Assembly (NCBI RefSeq): GCF_900114765.1
Contig: NZ_FOUD01000008.1
Coordinates: forward strand, 106,184 to 170,183
DNA: 64,000 nucleotides
Reading direction: 5' to 3'
Source: Halopseudomonas pachastrellae
GTDB taxonomy: Bacteria; Pseudomonadota; Gammaproteobacteria; Pseudomonadales; Pseudomonadaceae
Shown here piece after piece: positions 30,441 to 39,213 of the stretch; the stretch's first letter is position 1; each line of letters starts with the position of its first letter. A model generated the notes under the pieces. That model saw only the letters and a program-made list of their open reading frames with translations, did not search any database and was not told where the DNA came from. Position numbers and translations under genes: made by a program.

Positions 30441-32600
30441 CTTGGCATAAGCCACCATCAGCCACTTGCTGCCTTCGTCGTCAAAGTTGACCTGGATGCG
30501 CGCCTGCGCGCCCTGGCCTTCGTAGTTGAGTACCACGCCCTCACCGAACAGCGCGTGTTCCACGCGCTGGCCGAGGGCAAAACCGGTGTTTTCTGTGGCC
30601 TCATTGGCGAACAGCCCGCCCTTGGCCGGGCCGAACGGGCGGCTGACCTGGCTGCCCAGTCGGACCTCCTGAATCAGCTCCCCCGGAATTTCGCGGACAA
30701 AGCGCGAGACCTTGTTGAAGGTTTCGCTGCCGTACAGACGGCGGGTTTCTGCCCAGGTGATCACCAGTTGCTGCATCGCCCGGGTGATACCGACGTAAGC
30801 CAGGCGGCGCTCTTCCTCCAGGCGGCCCGGGTCTTCCAGGCTCATCTTGTGCGGGAACAGGCCTTCTTCGACGCCCGCCATGAACACCAGCGGAAACTCC
30901 AGACCCTTGGCGCTGTGCAGGGTCATCAGCTGCACACTGTCTTCAAAGCGGTCTGCCTGAGTTTCACCGGCTTCCAGCGAGGCGTGGGCGAGAAACGCCA
31001 GCAGCACGTCGCCCTCGTCTTCGGCATCGGCCATATCGTTCTCGAAGCCCCGGGCGGCGGACACCAGTTCTTCCAGGTTCTCTACCCGGGCCTGGCCCTT
31101 GTCGCCCTTCTCCTGCTCGTGAAAACGCAGCAGGCCGCTGTGCTCGATGGCGATCTGGGCCTGACTGTAGAGCGGCAGGCCCTCGGCGCGCTCCGCCATC
31201 TCTTCGATCAGCACCATAAAGCCCTGCACCGCATTGGCGGCCCGGCCCGGCAAGCCCTTGTTGTCGAGCAGATCGCAGGCCGCCTGCCACATAGAGACAT
31301 CCTGCTCACGCGCCTGCTGGCGCAGCAGCTCGACGGTCTTGTCGCCAATGCCACGGGTGGGCAGGTTGATGATGCGCTCCAGCGCGCCGTCATCGCCGCG
31401 GCTGCCCATCAGGCGTAGATACGCCATGGCGTTCTTGATTTCGGCCCGTTCAAAAAAGCGCTGGCCGCCGTAGATGCGGTAGGGAATGCCGCTGCGCAGC
31501 AGCGCCTCTTCCAGCACCCGAGACTGGGCGTTGGAACGGTAAAGAATGGCAATCTCGCTGCGGCTCAGACCGTCGCGAATGCCCTGCTCAATGCGCTCAA
31601 CAATAAAGCGCGCCTCGTCCTGCTCGTTGAAGCCGGCATACAGGGCAATCGGCTCGCCTTCGTTGCCGTCGGTCCAAAGCTCCTTGCCCAGACGCCCGGC
31701 GTTGTTGCCGATCAGCGCGTTGGCTGCTTTGAGGATGGTCGCAGTAGAGCGGTAGTTCTGCTCAAGACGGATCATCTCGGCGTTCGGATAGTCGGTCTGG
31801 AACTGCTGGATGTTCTCGATGCGTGCGCCACGCCAGCCGTAGATCGACTGGTCGTCGTCGCCCACCACCATCAGGCTGGGTGAATTGCCCGCCAGGTGGC
31901 GCAGCCAGGCGTATTGCACGGCGTTGGTATCCTGGAACTCGTCAACCAGGATGTGCCGGAAGCGCGCTCGGTACTGCTCACGCAGGGCCGGGTTGTCGCG
32001 CCACAGCTCAAGCGAGCGCAGCAGCAACTCGGCAAAATCGACGGCGCCGGCGCGGTTACAGGCCTGCTCGTAGGCCTCGTAAATCCGCACCATGGTGGTC
32101 ATATACAGGTCGCCCGCCGGCTGGATGTGCTGCGGACGCAGGCCTTCGTCCTTCTGCGAATTGATCCACCATTGGGCCTGGCGGGGCGCCCACTGGTTGT
32201 CGTCCAGCCCCAGCTCACGGATAACCCGCTTGACCAGTCGCTGCTGGTCATCGCTGTCGAGAATCTGAAACTGTTCAACCAGACCGGCCTCACGCCAGTG
32301 CGCCCGCAGCAGACGGTGCGCCAGGCCGTGGAAGGTGCCTACCCACATGCCCTGCGGCGAAATGCCGAGCAGCTGCTCGATCCGCCCGCGCATCTCGTGG
32401 GCGGCCTTATTGGTGAAGGTGACCGACAGAATGCTCCAGGGCGAGGCCTGTTCGACCTGCACCAGCCAGGCTATGCGGTGTACCAGTACGCGGGTTTTGC
32501 CGGAGCCGGCCCCGGCCAGTACCAGTTGCTGACCAACGGCGGCGCTGACCGCCTGACGCTGGGCTTCGTTAAGCGAATTAAGCAGGTGGGAAATATCCAT
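30426..32600 (-). CDS. uvrD: DNA helicase II UvrD
   Basis: A 724-residue SF1A helicase, the size of E. coli UvrD. Walker A is AGAGSGKTRVL at 29-39; further motifs are LSVTFTNKAAHEMR (Ia), ILVDEFQDTN (II), VVGDDDQSIYGWRGA (III), LEQNYRST (IV) and LMTLHSAKGLEFPLVFMAG (V). It unwinds DNA in nucleotide excision and mismatch repair. The 3' end sits inside a strong hairpin. It is transcribed alone. Confidence 0.95.
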   Translation of the reverse strand: MDISHLLNSLNEAQRQAVSAAVGQQLVLAGAGSGKTRVLVHRIAWLVQVEQASPWSILSVTFTNKAAHEMRGRIEQLLGISPQGMWVGTFHGLAHRLLRAHWREAGLVEQFQILDSDDQQRLVKRVIRELGLDDNQWAPRQAQWWINSQKDEGLRPQHIQPAGDLYMTTMVRIYEAYEQACNRAGAVDFAELLLRSLELWRDNPALREQYRARFRHILVDEFQDTNAVQYAWLRHLAGNSPSLMVVGDDDQSIYGWRGARIENIQQFQTDYPNAEMIRLEQNYRSTATILKAANALIGNNAGRLGKELWTDGNEGEPIALYAGFNEQDEARFIVERIEQGIRDGLSRSEIAILYRSNAQSRVLEEALLRSGIPYRIYGGQRFFERAEIKNAMAYLRLMGSRGDDGALERIINLPTRGIGDKTVELLRQQAREQDVSMWQAACDLLDNKGLPGRAANAVQGFMVLIEEMAERAEGLPLYSQAQIAIEHSGLLRFHEQEKGDKGQARVENLEELVSAARGFENDMADAEDEGDVLLAFLAHASLEAGETQADRFEDSVQLMTLHSAKGLEFPLVFMAGVEEGLFPHKMSLEDPGRLEEERRLAYVGITRAMQQLVITWAETRRLYGSETFNKVSRFVREIPGELIQEVRLGSQVSRPFGPAKGGLFANEATENTGFALGQRVEHALFGEGVVLNYEGQGAQARIQVNFDDEGSKWLMVAYAKLQPL

Positions 32601-32898
32601 CGCGGCATTCTAGTGGGCTGCCTGCTGAATTCAAATATGCAATTTCAGTACAGGCGCACACGCGCCACTGCCATCCCGTCACCGGCCCCGTGACTGGCGG
32701 ACCCGGCGCTCATCCGCCCAGCTGCTGATTGCCTGCGCCGGATTCCCGAGATAGAGACCTTGGCCAGCTATTTTTTGCGCACCAGGGACTGTGCCGGGCA
32801 CCTCCCCTGGTGTAAGGTTGGGAGAGCACACAAGCCGAACTGACAGACAAAACAATGACAACAACCAACGTCAACGGACTACGGAGCACAGCAGCCGC
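32601..32898. other. Gene-free stretch between uvrD and the GGDEF/EAL gene
   Basis: The 298 bases hold the divergent promoter region of uvrD (-) and the signalling gene (+). I saw no coding sequence, RNA gene or convincing operator. A moderately GC-rich inverted segment lies near 32790-32815 (CCGGGCACCTCCCCTGGTG) without clear symmetry. Confidence 0.5.
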
Positions 32899-35748
32899 AT
32901 GAGTTCTGGTTCCGCGGCCTTTAGCCCCATTCCCCGTGACGAGCTGCGCCTGCAACAGTTGAACCAGCTGTACGCCCAGTCACGCTTGCCGCAATGGCTA
33001 TTACTGGTCAGCGCCGTTTTAATAGCTCCGCTCGCCTGGGCCCATAGCGCACGCAGCAGTCTGCTGGTGTGGATAGCCCTGCTTGGCCTGTTGGTGGCAA
33101 CCCGTCAATTACTGGTAAACCGTTACTGGCAGGCCTCGGCACAACAGCGCCTGCAACGCCGCTGGAGCCTCTTTTTCCATCTCGGCAACCTCGCCTCCGG
33201 GCTCTGTCTAAGCTGGGTGCATATCGCCCTGACCCCCTTGGATAACTTTGCCCTGCAAGCGCAGATGTACAGTATCGCCAGCGGCGTCAGCATCTGTGTC
33301 GGCGTACTCTACGCTCCGCGCTACAGCGCCTTTGCCTCTTTCATGCTGCCCGCCTGGCTGCCGCCGGTGATCTGGCTGCTGGCCGATGGCACGCCCAGCA
33401 GCCTGGTCTGGGCGCAGACCGGCGCCATGATGTTCTGCTTTATCCTGCTGGCCGCCGCGCTGATTCATCGAACCATGCGCAACGCCCTGGTCACCAACCT
33501 GCGCAACGAAGCACTGCTGGGCAACCTCGGCAGCGCCCACCAGCACACTGAAGAACTGAACCAGCAGCTGACCCGCGAGATAAGCCAGCGCCGCTGCGCC
33601 GAGCAATCCCTGCGCGACAGCCACGACGATCTGGAAGAACGGGTACACCAGCGCACTGCCGAGCTGGAAAAAGCCACTCACGATTTGCAGGCCAGTAAAG
33701 CCCAGCTGACCCTGGCCATGGAGGCCAGCCAACTGGGCCTGTGGGACTGGGACCTGACCACCGACAAGGTGTACCACTCGCGCCTCAACGCGCTGTTCGG
33801 CATGCCGGACGAATACGTCCCCAGCATGCGCCAGGACCTTCGCCCGCTGGTACACCCGGCAGATGTCACCATGGTGCGCCGCACGCTCGTTCGACACATG
33901 AAAAGCCAGACCGCTGCCTACCGCATGGAGTACCGGGTACGCCACAGCGGCGGGCACTGGCTTTGGGTGGAGGACAGCGGGCGCGCAGTGGAGCGTGCCG
34001 CTGACGGGCGTGTGCTGCGCATGATAGGCACCCGCCGCGATATCAGCGCACGCAAGCACCAGGACGAGCAGGCGCAGCTGGCATCTACCGTATTCGAGGC
34101 CACCAGCGAGGGTATTTTCATCCTCGGACCGACGCTGGATATCCTCGCCGTCAATCAGGCCTACACCGTGATCACCGGGCGGGCGCAGCAAGACGCCGTT
34201 GGCCACAACATTCTGGACATCAGCGGCAGCGAGGATCTGCGCCAGCAATTCCTCCACCTGCAGCAACTGCTCAACAACCAGGACCGCTGGCAAGGCGAAA
34301 TGACTGCCCGCCGCCGCAACGGAGAGCTGTTCCCCGTCTGGCTGCAGCTGGCGGTCGTGCGCAGCGCCGGTGGACAGCTGACGCACTATGTTGGCTTCTT
34401 CGCCGACCTGACTACCCACCGGCAGACCGAAGAACAGCTGCAGTACCTGACCAACTACGATCCGCTGACCCAGCTGGCCAACCGCAGCCTGTTTACCGAC
34501 CGCCTGCAAGACGCAGTTGCCCGCGCCCGCCAGCATCACCACGCGGTTGCGCTGCTGCACATAGACCTGGACCGCTTCAAGCACATCAACGTCACCCTGG
34601 GCCACGCCGTGGCAGACGGTCTGCTGCAGGAGGTGGCGCGCCGGCTCAGTACCGAGGTCGACAGTCAGCACACCCTGGCGCGACTGTCGGCAGACGAATT
34701 TGTCGTGATCGTCGAGCAGGCCGACGACGAACAGAAACTCGGCGCGCTGGCCAGCCAGTTGCTCGAAGCCCTGCGCAAACCGATGCTGGTGGCCGAGCAC
34801 GAGCTGGTAACCACCGCCTCCATCGGCATCAGCGTGTTCCCGGCCACCGCTCGCGACAGCCTCCTGCTGGTCACCCAGGCCAACCAGGCGATGCAACACG
34901 CCAAGCATCTGGGTGGTAACCGCTGGCAGTTCTACACCCGCGAGCTGCGCGCCTACAGCCTGGAGCGGCTGCAACTGGAGAATCAGCTGCGCAAGGCCAT
35001 CGACGAAGACCAGCTGATCGTACACTTTCAACCCAAGCTGCACCTGGCCAGCGACCGCATCGGCAGCGCCGAGGCACTGGTGCGCTGGCAGCACCCGGAC
35101 AAAGGGCTGCTCATGCCCGGCGACTTCATCACCATCGCCGAGGAAACCGGCATGATCGTGGCGCTGGGGCAAAAGGTGCTGGATATCGCCTGCGAGCAGG
35201 CCGCGCACTGGTGCCATCAGGGGCCGCAGTCGGTTGCGGTGTCGGTCAACCTGTCGGTCCAGCAGCTGCGCCAGGAAGGCTTTGCCGAGCGCGTGCGCCT
35301 GACCCTGCAACGCTACAACCTGCCCGCCCGCCTGCTTGAGCTGGAACTGACCGAAAGCATGCTGGCCGAACTCAGTGACCAGGTCGCCGACAACATTGCC
35401 GCGCTGCGGGCTTTGGGTGTAAGCCTGTCGGTCGATGACTTTGGCACCGGCTACTCATCGCTGGCCTACCTCAAGCGCTTCCCGATCAGCACGCTGAAAA
35501 TCGACCGCGCCTTCGTTGCCGAGCTGGATGCAGCCAACGCCGACAACGCCATCGTACTGGCGATCATCGCCATGGCGCGCAGCCTGTCGCTCAAGGTGGT
35601 GGCAGAGGGGGTCGAACACGAGGGCCAGCTGAACTTCCTCAAGGCCAACGGCTGCGACGAAGTGCAGGGCTACCTGATCAGCCGGCCCATCGAGGCAGAT
35701 GCCTTTACCCTGCTACTGGAACAGAACAGCAGCCAGCTGCTCGAGTAA
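32899..35748 (+). CDS. Membrane PAS-GGDEF-EAL protein, GGDEF degenerate
   Basis: About 949 residues. An N-terminal set of about five membrane helices (to about residue 190), a coiled-coil linker (about 215-270), two PAS domains (about 270-390 and 395-510), a GGDEF-type domain and an EAL domain. The diguanylate cyclase signature is RLSADEF near residue 597 instead of GGDEF, so cyclase activity is probably lost. EAL is intact at about residue 725 (EALVRWQHP) with DDFGTGYSSLAYLKRFP later, so cyclic-di-GMP hydrolysis is expected. I started at the ATG at 32899; an upstream frame of 36 residues is polar and unlike a membrane protein start. Confidence 0.88.
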   Translation: MSSGSAAFSPIPRDELRLQQLNQLYAQSRLPQWLLLVSAVLIAPLAWAHSARSSLLVWIALLGLLVATRQLLVNRYWQASAQQRLQRRWSLFFHLGNLASGLCLSWVHIALTPLDNFALQAQMYSIASGVSICVGVLYAPRYSAFASFMLPAWLPPVIWLLADGTPSSLVWAQTGAMMFCFILLAAALIHRTMRNALVTNLRNEALLGNLGSAHQHTEELNQQLTREISQRRCAEQSLRDSHDDLEERVHQRTAELEKATHDLQASKAQLTLAMEASQLGLWDWDLTTDKVYHSRLNALFGMPDEYVPSMRQDLRPLVHPADVTMVRRTLVRHMKSQTAAYRMEYRVRHSGGHWLWVEDSGRAVERAADGRVLRMIGTRRDISARKHQDEQAQLASTVFEATSEGIFILGPTLDILAVNQAYTVITGRAQQDAVGHNILDISGSEDLRQQFLHLQQLLNNQDRWQGEMTARRRNGELFPVWLQLAVVRSAGGQLTHYVGFFADLTTHRQTEEQLQYLTNYDPLTQLANRSLFTDRLQDAVARARQHHHAVALLHIDLDRFKHINVTLGHAVADGLLQEVARRLSTEVDSQHTLARLSADEFVVIVEQADDEQKLGALASQLLEALRKPMLVAEHELVTTASIGISVFPATARDSLLLVTQANQAMQHAKHLGGNRWQFYTRELRAYSLERLQLENQLRKAIDEDQLIVHFQPKLHLASDRIGSAEALVRWQHPDKGLLMPGDFITIAEETGMIVALGQKVLDIACEQAAHWCHQGPQSVAVSVNLSVQQLRQEGFAERVRLTLQRYNLPARLLELELTESMLAELSDQVADNIAALRALGVSLSVDDFGTGYSSLAYLKRFPISTLKIDRAFVAELDAANADNAIVLAIIAMARSLSLKVVAEGVEHEGQLNFLKANGCDEVQGYLISRPIEADAFTLLLEQNSSQLLE

Positions 35749-35752
35749 CCGC

Positions 35753-37219
35753 TCAGCGCGGGTCGAGCCAGCTGTGGCCAAGGCGCTCCAGCAGGCTGTC
35801 GGCGGCATCAGGGCCCCAGCTGCCGGCGGCATAGGGCTTGGGTGAGCGGTAAAAGTCGCCCCAGCCCTCGATGATCGGATCAACCCAGCGCCAGGCCGCC
35901 TCGATCTCATCACGGCGCATGAACAGCGTCGCGTCGCCCTCGATCACATCCAGCAACAGGCGCTCGTAGGCGTCCCAGCGGCGCCGGGTAAAGGCGGCGG
36001 CAAAATCCAGGTTCAGATCCACATTCTGCAGCCCCATGCCGCGCCCCGGCGACTTGGCCATCAGTGACAGGCGAATACCTTCATCTGGCTGCAAGCTGAT
36101 GATCAACCGGTTGTTTTCAGGGTTGTCGCCGCTGCGCGGGAACAATCGATGGGGGACCGGTTTGAACTGGATGACGATTTCCGACTTGCGCTGCGCCATG
36201 CACTTGCCGGTACGCAGATAGAACGGCACGCCTGCCCAGCGCCAGTTGTCGACCTCGGTCTTGAGCGCAACAAAGGTCTCGGTGTTGCTGTCGTGATCGA
36301 CCTTTTTCTCGAAGTAATAGGCGGGCATGCGCTCGCCAGCATGCTGACCCGCACCGTACTGCCCGCGCACCGTGCGGTCCTGTACATCCATGCCGGTAAT
36401 CGGCCGCAGGGCCTCAAGGATCTTCAGCTTCTCGTTGCGCACCGCCTCGGGCTCGAAATGCACCGGCGCTTCCATGGCCACCAGGCAGAGCAATTGCAAC
36501 AGGTGGTTCTGCACCATGTCGCGCATGGCACCTGCCCGGTCGTAGTAATCGCCACGGTTCTCAACACCGACACTTTCGAGCACGCTGATCTGCACATGGT
36601 CGATATGCGCATTGCGCCACAGCGGCTCAAACAGCGCATTACCAAAGCGCAGCGCCAGCAGGTTCTGCACCGCCTCCTTACCGAGGTAATGATCGATACG
36701 AAACACCCGTGTCTCATCGAACACCTTGCCGATGCGATCATTGATTTCGTTGGCGGTTTCCAGACTCTCGCCCAGCGGTTTCTCCAGCACCACCCGGGCG
36801 TGCTCATCAACCAGCCCGACCGACGACAGATGCTGCACCGTAGCAGCAAACAGCCCGGGCATGGTTGCCAGATAGAACACCCGCACACGCCCGGTGCCGG
36901 GGCTCAGGACCTTGGTCAGGCGCGGAAAGGCAACCCGCTGACTGACATCCAGCGACAGGTAGTCCAGGCGCTTGGCAAACTGCTCCCAGTGGACCACATC
37001 AAAGTCACCACGGGCCACATGCTGGCTGACGTGCCGTTTGACCAGCTTGCCGTAACTCTCCAGGCTGTGCTGGGCGCGGGCCAGCGCAAGAATGCGCGTA
37101 TCGGGATGCAGGTGGCCGTCACGGTGCAGATAGTAGAGCGCCGGCAACAGCTTGCGCATGGCCAGATCGCCCGTGCCGCCGAAGACCACGATGTCACAAC
37201 TGATACCCGCCTGAGCCAC
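35753..37219 (-). CDS. zwf: Glucose-6-phosphate 1-dehydrogenase
   Basis: A 488-residue enzyme oxidising glucose-6-phosphate to 6-phosphogluconolactone with NAD(P). GGTGDLA at 14-20 is the nucleotide motif and RIDHYLGKE at about 172-180 holds the catalytic region; EKPLGES lies upstream. It feeds the Entner-Doudoroff and pentose phosphate routes. The GTG start has GGAGGG about eight bases upstream. It is divergent from a HexR-like regulator and a HexR-type palindrome lies between them. No pgl or eda gene follows, unlike the usual pseudomonad cluster. Confidence 0.95.
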   Translation of the reverse strand: MAQAGISCDIVVFGGTGDLAMRKLLPALYYLHRDGHLHPDTRILALARAQHSLESYGKLVKRHVSQHVARGDFDVVHWEQFAKRLDYLSLDVSQRVAFPRLTKVLSPGTGRVRVFYLATMPGLFAATVQHLSSVGLVDEHARVVLEKPLGESLETANEINDRIGKVFDETRVFRIDHYLGKEAVQNLLALRFGNALFEPLWRNAHIDHVQISVLESVGVENRGDYYDRAGAMRDMVQNHLLQLLCLVAMEAPVHFEPEAVRNEKLKILEALRPITGMDVQDRTVRGQYGAGQHAGERMPAYYFEKKVDHDSNTETFVALKTEVDNWRWAGVPFYLRTGKCMAQRKSEIVIQFKPVPHRLFPRSGDNPENNRLIISLQPDEGIRLSLMAKSPGRGMGLQNVDLNLDFAAAFTRRRWDAYERLLLDVIEGDATLFMRRDEIEAAWRWVDPIIEGWGDFYRSPKPYAAGSWGPDAADSLLERLGHSWLDPR

Positions 37220-37254
37220 GCTCTGCCCTCCCCTGCATCACACGATGGGCGTTT

Positions 37255-37271
37255 TTGTAGTATAACTACAA
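37255..37271. promoter_or_regulatory. HexR-type operator palindrome
   Basis: TTGTAGTATAACTACAA is a perfect inverted repeat (TTGTAGT / ACTACAA around ATA) between zwf and the RpiR-family gene. Its TTGT...ACAA ends match known HexR operators. It lies 36 bases before the zwf start. Confidence 0.75.
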
Positions 37272-37357
37272 GCTATACGCCCGCCGGCCTCAACCACCGG
37301 ATGGAAACTGGCAGCACCGCTGCCCTCACCTGCCGCCGACATCATGCCACCGTGAAC

Positions 37358-38221
37358 ATGCTTCAGCACATCGCCGCCAGCCGCGACCTGCTCAGAAAGT
37401 CCGAGCTCAAGGTCGCCGACTTCGTGCTGGCACAAGCGGCGCAGGTGATGCATTCATCCATGGCTGACCTGTCGCAGCAGGTCGGTGTCAGCGAGCCCAC
37501 CATCGTACGCTTCTGCCGCGCGATTGGCTGCAGCGGATTTCAGGATCTCAAGCTCAAGCTGGCACAAAGCCTTGCTGCCGGCGCCAGCTTCGGGCAGTTC
37601 TCGATCAACGAGGACGACAGCGTCGATGCCCTGTCGCACAAGATCTTCGATACCACCCTGGCCACCCTGATGGACGTGCGTGAACGTCTGGATGCCGTGG
37701 CCATTGAGCAGGCCATCGCCGCGCTGACCCACGCGCGCCGCGTCGAGTTCTACGGCTTTGGCGCCTCCGGTGCGGTAGCCAGCGATGCCCAGCACAAGTT
37801 CTTCCGCCTGCTGGTGTCCACCGCCGCCTACTCGGACCCGCACATGCAGGCCATGTCGGCCGTTACTCTGGGCCCGGAGGATGTCGCCGTTGCCATCTCG
37901 CAAACCGGCCGCACCAAGGACCTGCTGCACTCGGCCAGCCTGGTGGTCGAAACCGGCGCGACGCTGATCAGCCTGTGCCCGAGCCGTACCCCGCTGGCCG
38001 ATATCAGCCAGGTGCACATCCCCATCGACGTGTCCGAGGACACCGATATCTATACCCCATTGTCCTCACGTATCGCCCATCTGGTGGTGATCGACGTGCT
38101 GGCCATGGGCATGGCGATGCGCCGTGGGCCGGAGCTGGTCAACCACCTCAAGAGCGTCAAGCGCAGCCTGCGCGGCCTGCGCCTGTCCAACAAGAGCCAG
38201 CGCGGCGAGCTGAACGAGTAA
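37358..38221 (+). CDS. hexR: RpiR-family regulator, HexR-like
   Basis: A 287-residue regulator. The N-terminal RpiR helix-turn-helix reads SSMADLSQQVGVSEPTIVRFCRAIGCSGFQDLKLKLAQSL. A SIS sugar-phosphate domain covers about 120-260 (FYGFGASGAVASDAQHKF, ISQTGRTKDLLHSASLVVE). HexR controls zwf and Entner-Doudoroff genes in response to KDPG. Identity rests on its divergence from zwf and on the TTGT-ACAA palindrome. A GTG six bases upstream is an alternative start. A parvulin gene follows after 23 bp. Confidence 0.82.
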   Translation: MLQHIAASRDLLRKSELKVADFVLAQAAQVMHSSMADLSQQVGVSEPTIVRFCRAIGCSGFQDLKLKLAQSLAAGASFGQFSINEDDSVDALSHKIFDTTLATLMDVRERLDAVAIEQAIAALTHARRVEFYGFGASGAVASDAQHKFFRLLVSTAAYSDPHMQAMSAVTLGPEDVAVAISQTGRTKDLLHSASLVVETGATLISLCPSRTPLADISQVHIPIDVSEDTDIYTPLSSRIAHLVVIDVLAMGMAMRRGPELVNHLKSVKRSLRGLRLSNKSQRGELNE

Positions 38222-38244
38222 TTGCCGCCCCCAGGAGTCTCCCC

Positions 38245-38523
38245 ATGCCAGTCGCCATGGCCCGCCACATTCTGGTCAAGACCGAAGCCGAAGCCGCGGC
38301 GCTGAAAAAGCGCATCGCCGCGGGCGAAGCCTTTGACGTGCTGGCCAAAAAGTATTCAACCTGCCCGTCCAAGAAGCGCGGTGGTGATCTGGGTGAGGTG
38401 CGACCCGGTCAGATGGTGCGCGCCATTGACCAGATCATCTTCAAAAAACCGCTGAAAGTGGTGCACGGCCCGGTGAAAAGCCAGTTTGGCTATCATCTGG
38501 TGCAGGTGTTCTACCGCGACTGA
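38245..38523 (+). CDS. ppiC: Parvulin-type peptidyl-prolyl isomerase (PpiC)
   Basis: A 92-residue single parvulin domain. ARHILVKTEAEAAALKKRI, KKYSTCPSKKRGGDLG and GPVKSQFGYHLVQV are the three conserved blocks. It catalyses cis-trans isomerisation of prolyl bonds in the cytoplasm; no signal peptide. AGGAG precedes the ATG. It overlaps the convergent XRE-cupin gene by 13 bases. Confidence 0.95.
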   Translation: MPVAMARHILVKTEAEAAALKKRIAAGEAFDVLAKKYSTCPSKKRGGDLGEVRPGQMVRAIDQIIFKKPLKVVHGPVKSQFGYHLVQVFYRD

Positions 38524-39125
38524 CGAGCGCTGCCCGGCGGGTAGTAGATCAGATCATGAAAGACGGCGGGCTGCGTGCCCGCGTTGCGATAACCATGCGG
38601 TTGATCGGCGGCAAAACGCACCGCGTCACCCTCTTTCAATGGCTGCCAAACACCCTGCACCAGCAACTCCATTTCTCCGCGCACCACCACCACATGCTCT
38701 ACCACGCCGACACTGTGCGGCTCTGACAAGCGCTCATAGCCCGGCAGCAGGGTGAACTCGAACAACTCAAACCCGTAACGCTGCTCATACGGAAACAGCG
38801 GCGCCATCAGCATCTCGTCTGCCGCCGGGCGCTGGCGCAAGGCATCGGCACTGCGCAGCGTCACACCGCTCTGCTCAGCCGCTGGCGGTTCGAGAAAGCT
38901 CGATAGCGAAGCGCCAAAGCCGGAGGCAATCTTCCACAGCGTCGCCACCGTGGGGCTGGACTCGCCACGCTCGATCTGGCCAAGCATCGCCTTGCTCACG
39001 CCACACTCAGTCGCAGCACGATCGAGACTCCAGCCACGGTCGGTCCGCAGCTGCCGCAGGGTGGCCGCCAGATACTGATTAATTTCCTGCATCAAAGGTC
39101 CGCTCATCGAAGGGCCGCTCAGCAT
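38511..39125 (-). CDS. XRE-cupin transcriptional regulator (SutR/YdcN-like)
   Basis: A 204-residue regulator. The helix-turn-helix (about 26-75) reads LRQLRTDRGWSLDRAATECG VSKAMLGQIE with SSPTVATLWKIA. The C-terminal cupin fold (about 125-195) has HSVGVVEHVVVVRGEMELLV and EGDAVRFAADQPHGYRN. In E. coli the same pair, SutR/YdcN beside a BenE-family gene (ydcO), is found. The ATG at 39125 has AAGGA six to seven bases upstream. It is divergent from the transporter and two mirror-image operators lie between them, so it probably represses or activates that gene and itself. Confidence 0.85.
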   Translation of the reverse strand: MLSGPSMSGPLMQEINQYLAATLRQLRTDRGWSLDRAATECGVSKAMLGQIERGESSPTVATLWKIASGFGASLSSFLEPPAAEQSGVTLRSADALRQRPAADEMLMAPLFPYEQRYGFELFEFTLLPGYERLSEPHSVGVVEHVVVVRGEMELLVQGVWQPLKEGDAVRFAADQPHGYRNAGTQPAVFHDLIYYPPGSARQSR

Positions 39126-39139
39126 AGCAATGTCCTTTT

Positions 39140-39155
39140 GTGCGTTATAGCGCAC
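39140..39155. promoter_or_regulatory. Operator copy 1 of the XRE-cupin regulator
   Basis: GTGCGTTATAGCGCAC is a near-perfect palindrome. Its exact reverse complement occurs at 39176-39191, in the 88-bp gap between the regulator and the transporter. The pair is a strong candidate operator set. Confidence 0.78.
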
Positions 39156-39175
39156 GGTGCTAGCATCGCCCAATT

Positions 39176-39191
39176 GTGCGCTATAACGCAC
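39176..39191. promoter_or_regulatory. Operator copy 2 of the XRE-cupin regulator
   Basis: GTGCGCTATAACGCAC is the exact reverse complement of 39140-39155, centre-to-centre 36 bp apart. It lies 23 bases before the transporter start. Confidence 0.78.
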
Positions 39192-39213
39192 GACCAACTA
39201 TCGAGGACAGTAC

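Noticed and set aside
33208..35310. A 700-codon open frame antisense to the PAS-GGDEF-EAL gene
   Set aside because: It mirrors the codon bias of the real gene, has no recognisable domain and lies fully inside a well-supported protein.
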